Positions 13,327-15,034 of a stretch of 15,034 nt of DNA are shown piece after piece. Location of the stretch: contig JAEVYU010000054.1 of NCBI GenBank assembly GCA_023392595.1, positions 1 through 15,034 of the forward strand, read 5' to 3'. The notes under the pieces are model-generated. The model was not told where the DNA came from, ran no database searches, and was given only the letters and a program-made list of their open reading frames with translations. How positions within the stretch are numbered: the stretch's first letter is position 1; each line of letters opens with the position of its first letter. Origin of the DNA: Bacillota bacterium. Its GTDB lineage: Bacteria; Bacillota; UBA4882; UBA8346. The position numbers were made by a program, and so were the translations under genes.

Positions 13327-14399
13327 CAGGGTGTCCCGTTAAGGGTAAAACTGGTCGGCTTGGCATTGGTACCGCTGTAACTGATATTAAATCCAAAATT
13401 GACGGTCCCGTTGGCCGGAATCGTGCTGTTATAGGAGGCGTTTTTTACGGATACGGCTGCGCCGCTTTGAGTGTAGGCGCCGTTCCACAGGTTGGTGATT
13501 TTTTGGTTGCCCGGAAAGTTCCAGGCTAATGTCCAACCATTGATGGGCGAAGATGTGTTATTTTTAATTGTAACACTGATCGTAGCGCCACCGCCCCAGT
13601 CATTCACCGCATAACTGACGATGGCAGCGCCGCCCGGGGTAGGAGTCGGTTCCGATGTTGGCGTTGGTGTCGGCGTTGTCGTGGGTGTAGGTGTCGGCGT
13701 GGGATTGCCGCCGCCGATAGTAATCGTATTACTATACACATCAGCACTCCCGCTACTTTGGTATCCTTCTACACAAAGCGCGACTTCATACATTTTCCCC
13801 AACTGCATTCCTTTATTTGCCCACTGATCAAAGTGTTTGGTAACCGAGATGGTTCCACCCGAGGATTTCGAGGTCCGGACACTCCAATACTGCTGGAAAG
13901 TGGCATTACCATCAATGGAAGGTTGATTGGTCCGGGTGGTCTCATATACGTCATAGGTGCCCCCATCAACGGTAATGGTGCCTTTTGAGGATGACCCCGG
14001 CGGACGCCAGCTGCCCCAGCTATCAACGATGTAGTATTCCACCAGCGGGTTTCTGGTCCACCCATAGACACACAAATAGGAATTGCCGTTGGGCTGGTAG
14101 TTGCAACCGTAGTTTACCGATATGTTTCCAAGTTGCTGGTATGTCTGGGTTGAGTCTAATTTCTTGCCGATACGGAATAAGGCATTGTTAATATTGCTCC
14201 ATGAGCAACTGAACTTGCCACCGCCATTGAGAGTCATACTGGTGGTCCCGGAATCTTTCCACAGTTCAAAGTCGTAGCCGTCAATGGTTCCGGTTTGATT
14301 GGAGGTGATCGTCGTTGCCGCCTGCAGGTCTGCTGCAGGGAAGGTAAAGGTAAAACAGATCAGACTTGCCAAAAATAACTTCATGATTTTGGATTTCAT
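13314..14399 (-). CDS. Secreted GH11 endo-1,4-beta-xylanase with CBM2
   Basis: The 361-residue enzyme hydrolyses internal beta-1,4 links of xylan outside the cell. A signal peptide (1-27, cut after Leu-Gln-Ala) is followed by the GH11 jelly-roll domain (about 30-228), a (Pro-Thr)n linker (233-255) and a CBM2 cellulose-binding domain (about 258-361). The nucleophile is Glu121 in PLVEYYIVDSWG; the acid/base is Glu211 in ALCVEGYQSSGSA. Asn72 (WSNINN) occupies the position next to the acid/base where Asn, not Asp, goes with a neutral to alkaline optimum. In CBM2 the aromatic residues Trp268, Trp289 and Trp305 are present. The usual first Cys is absent while the last (Cys358) remains, so the normal disulphide cannot form. 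I chose the ATG at 14399, since GGAGGG lies 7 bases upstream; the ATG at 14423 has none. Confidence 0.95.
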   Translation of the reverse strand: MKSKIMKLFLASLICFTFTFPAADLQAATTITSNQTGTIDGYDFELWKDSGTTSMTLNGGGKFSCSWSNINNALFRIGKKLDSTQTYQQLGNISVNYGCNYQPNGNSYLCVYGWTRNPLVEYYIVDSWGSWRPPGSSSKGTITVDGGTYDVYETTRTNQPSIDGNATFQQYWSVRTSKSSGGTISVTKHFDQWANKGMQLGKMYEVALCVEGYQSSGSADVYSNTITIGGGNPTPTPTPTTTPTPTPTSEPTPTPGGAAIVSYAVNDWGGGATISVTIKNNTSSPINGWTLAWNFPGNQKITNLWNGAYTQSGAAVSVKNASYNSTIPANGTVNFGFNISYSGTNAKPTSFTLNGTPCQVQ

Positions 14400-14496
14400 C
14401 GGGATTCCCTCCTTTTCACTCATTTTTCATGTCCTGGGTCCGGCAGTTCATTGGTGAAAACAATTTCGATCCGGTGTCAGCAGTGTTTTTTTAAAT

Positions 14497-14508
14497 TGAT
14501 CTCGATCA
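14497..14508. promoter_or_regulatory. Palindrome TGATC-TC-GATCA in the xylanase leader
   Basis: A perfect 5-base inverted repeat with a 2-base spacer lies about 100 bases upstream of the xylanase start, within the predicted leader. On the minus strand GGAAAGGAAG sits just before it, and a GTG there would encode a 10-residue peptide; either a regulator site or a leader peptide is possible, neither proven. Confidence 0.2.
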
Positions 14509-14550
14509 CCTTCCTTTCCTGAAATGGGACGGGGAAAATCTATTTTTTAA

Positions 14551-14569
14551 AATGTAATTAATTTACATT
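14551..14569. promoter_or_regulatory. Operator-like palindrome in the xylanase promoter region
   Basis: AATGTAA (14551-14557) and TTACATT (14563-14569) are a perfect 7-base inverted repeat with a 5-base spacer. It would lie about 12-30 bases downstream of the transcription start predicted from the promoter at 14588-14616, a typical place for a repressor operator. Confidence 0.5.
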
Positions 14570-14587
14570 CAATACAATTATAGGAAT

Positions 14588-14616
14588 ATTATAATATTTA
14601 AAATCTATAAGAGCAA
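14588..14616 (-). promoter_or_regulatory. Probable promoter of the xylanase gene
   Basis: On the minus strand TTGCTC (14616-14611, 3 of 6) is followed by 17 bases and a perfect TATAAT (14593-14588). It gives a leader of about 180 bases. A weak -35 with a perfect -10 is compatible with an activator-dependent or induced gene. Confidence 0.5.
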
Positions 14617-15034
14617 TGTTTTGTTAAAAAATTCCAATTATTTTTTGAAATGGTTTCGTAAGTGAAAGGAAATATATAAAGAATCATCGATAAATTTTAG
14701 GCAACCCCCATTTACCCAACTGCCCCACAATCGCGGATGCCGTCTTGGTTTCAAGAGTTGGCTTGCCGGGGGGAAGGTCTTTCATTCCACTGATTTGTTT
14801 TTTTCGCGGTGGCTATCATCATTTAAACCTGTGAACTTTTGATTCTTTTATCAGTGGACCATAATCGCTGCCTTCTTTGAAAAAACAACCGGGGTTGACC
14901 GGAACCGAAGGCCGGAATGTCGATGGAGGGGAAAAACGGACGGGAGGATGAGTGCGACTCAATGTCATCAAGCGGGGTCGTGTCAAGGCCGGAAAATGAT
15001 GTTTGATTCTATCTCCACCCCAACGTGAACGATG

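Larger units (their letters stand above)
14400..15034. other. Xylanase upstream region and unassigned sequence to the window end
   Basis: 14400-14640 is the xylanase promoter and long leader. From about 14640 to 15034 I see no gene with a ribosome binding site on either strand. A 9-base inverted repeat TCCACTGAT (14786-14794) / ATCAGTGGA (14850-14858) is present. Short minus-strand frames exist, one open to the window edge, but they lack coding character. A gene beginning beyond the window could reach in. Confidence 0.4.

Noticed and set aside
13169..13396. Minus-strand 75-codon frame overlapping the xylanase end
   Set aside because: It arises from the palindrome and from antisense of the signal-peptide ORF; no start signal.
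13621..13700. Short tandem repeat
   Set aside because: This is the coding sequence of the Pro-Thr linker of the xylanase, not an independent repeat element.
14823..15034. Minus-strand frame open to the window edge, and a 34-codon ATG frame near 14690-14790
   Set aside because: Pro/Arg-rich or very short, no ribosome binding site and no recognisable motif; cannot be supported as genes.

Overview
The window looks like a piece of chromosome from a Firmicutes-lineage bacterium that has an outer membrane. The Firmicutes signal is a YqhH-type SNF2 helicase with a YqhG-family protein, a guanidine-I riboswitch ahead of a clostridial-type Gdx exporter, sigma-A promoters of TTGACA-17-TATAAT type and strong AGGAGG ribosome binding sites. 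The diderm signal is an exported beta-rich protein ending in the Tyr-Arg-Phe C-terminus typical of outer-membrane barrels. A secreted GH11-CBM2 xylanase suggests a plant-fibre degrader. The lineage is inference; no rRNA or other taxonomic marker is present.

Layout. 1-1160: a leader with a good promoter, then rsmE (16S rRNA m3U1498 methyltransferase). 1125-5787, minus strand: yqhH (helicase), an S41-type exported protein and yqhG, in transcription order; the S41 gene sits between two genes that are neighbours in Bacillus. 5788-6119: two nested or tandem palindromes with a shared ATCCGGC core, and a terminator. 6120-7012, minus: a lone cyclic-nucleotide-binding domain protein and a small DUF3307-like membrane protein. 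7327-11829, plus: an operon-like run of outer-membrane-type barrel, two-TM class III nucleotide cyclase, single-TM coiled-coil protein and lipoprotein-like exported protein, with an overlap and an ATGA junction. 11830-12066: a possible decayed gene. 12067-12596: sigma-A promoter, guanidine-I riboswitch with an overlapping terminator, and gdx. 12800-12985: small zinc-ribbon protein with a terminator. 13141-13326: short ORF with a signal peptide, probably truncated or small secreted. 13314-14399, minus: GH11 xylanase with CBM2. 14400-15034: its promoter region with an operator-like palindrome, then sequence in which I see no gene.

The most interesting unit is 6120-11829. A cyclase with an extracytoplasmic sensor region is encoded with an outer-membrane-type barrel, a long periplasmic coiled coil and an exported lipoprotein-like protein. 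The neighbouring divergent operon encodes a cNMP-binding protein that keeps the phosphate-binding Glu and Arg. Together these could form an envelope-to-cytoplasm cyclic-nucleotide signalling module. That functional link is inferred from gene order and domain content only.
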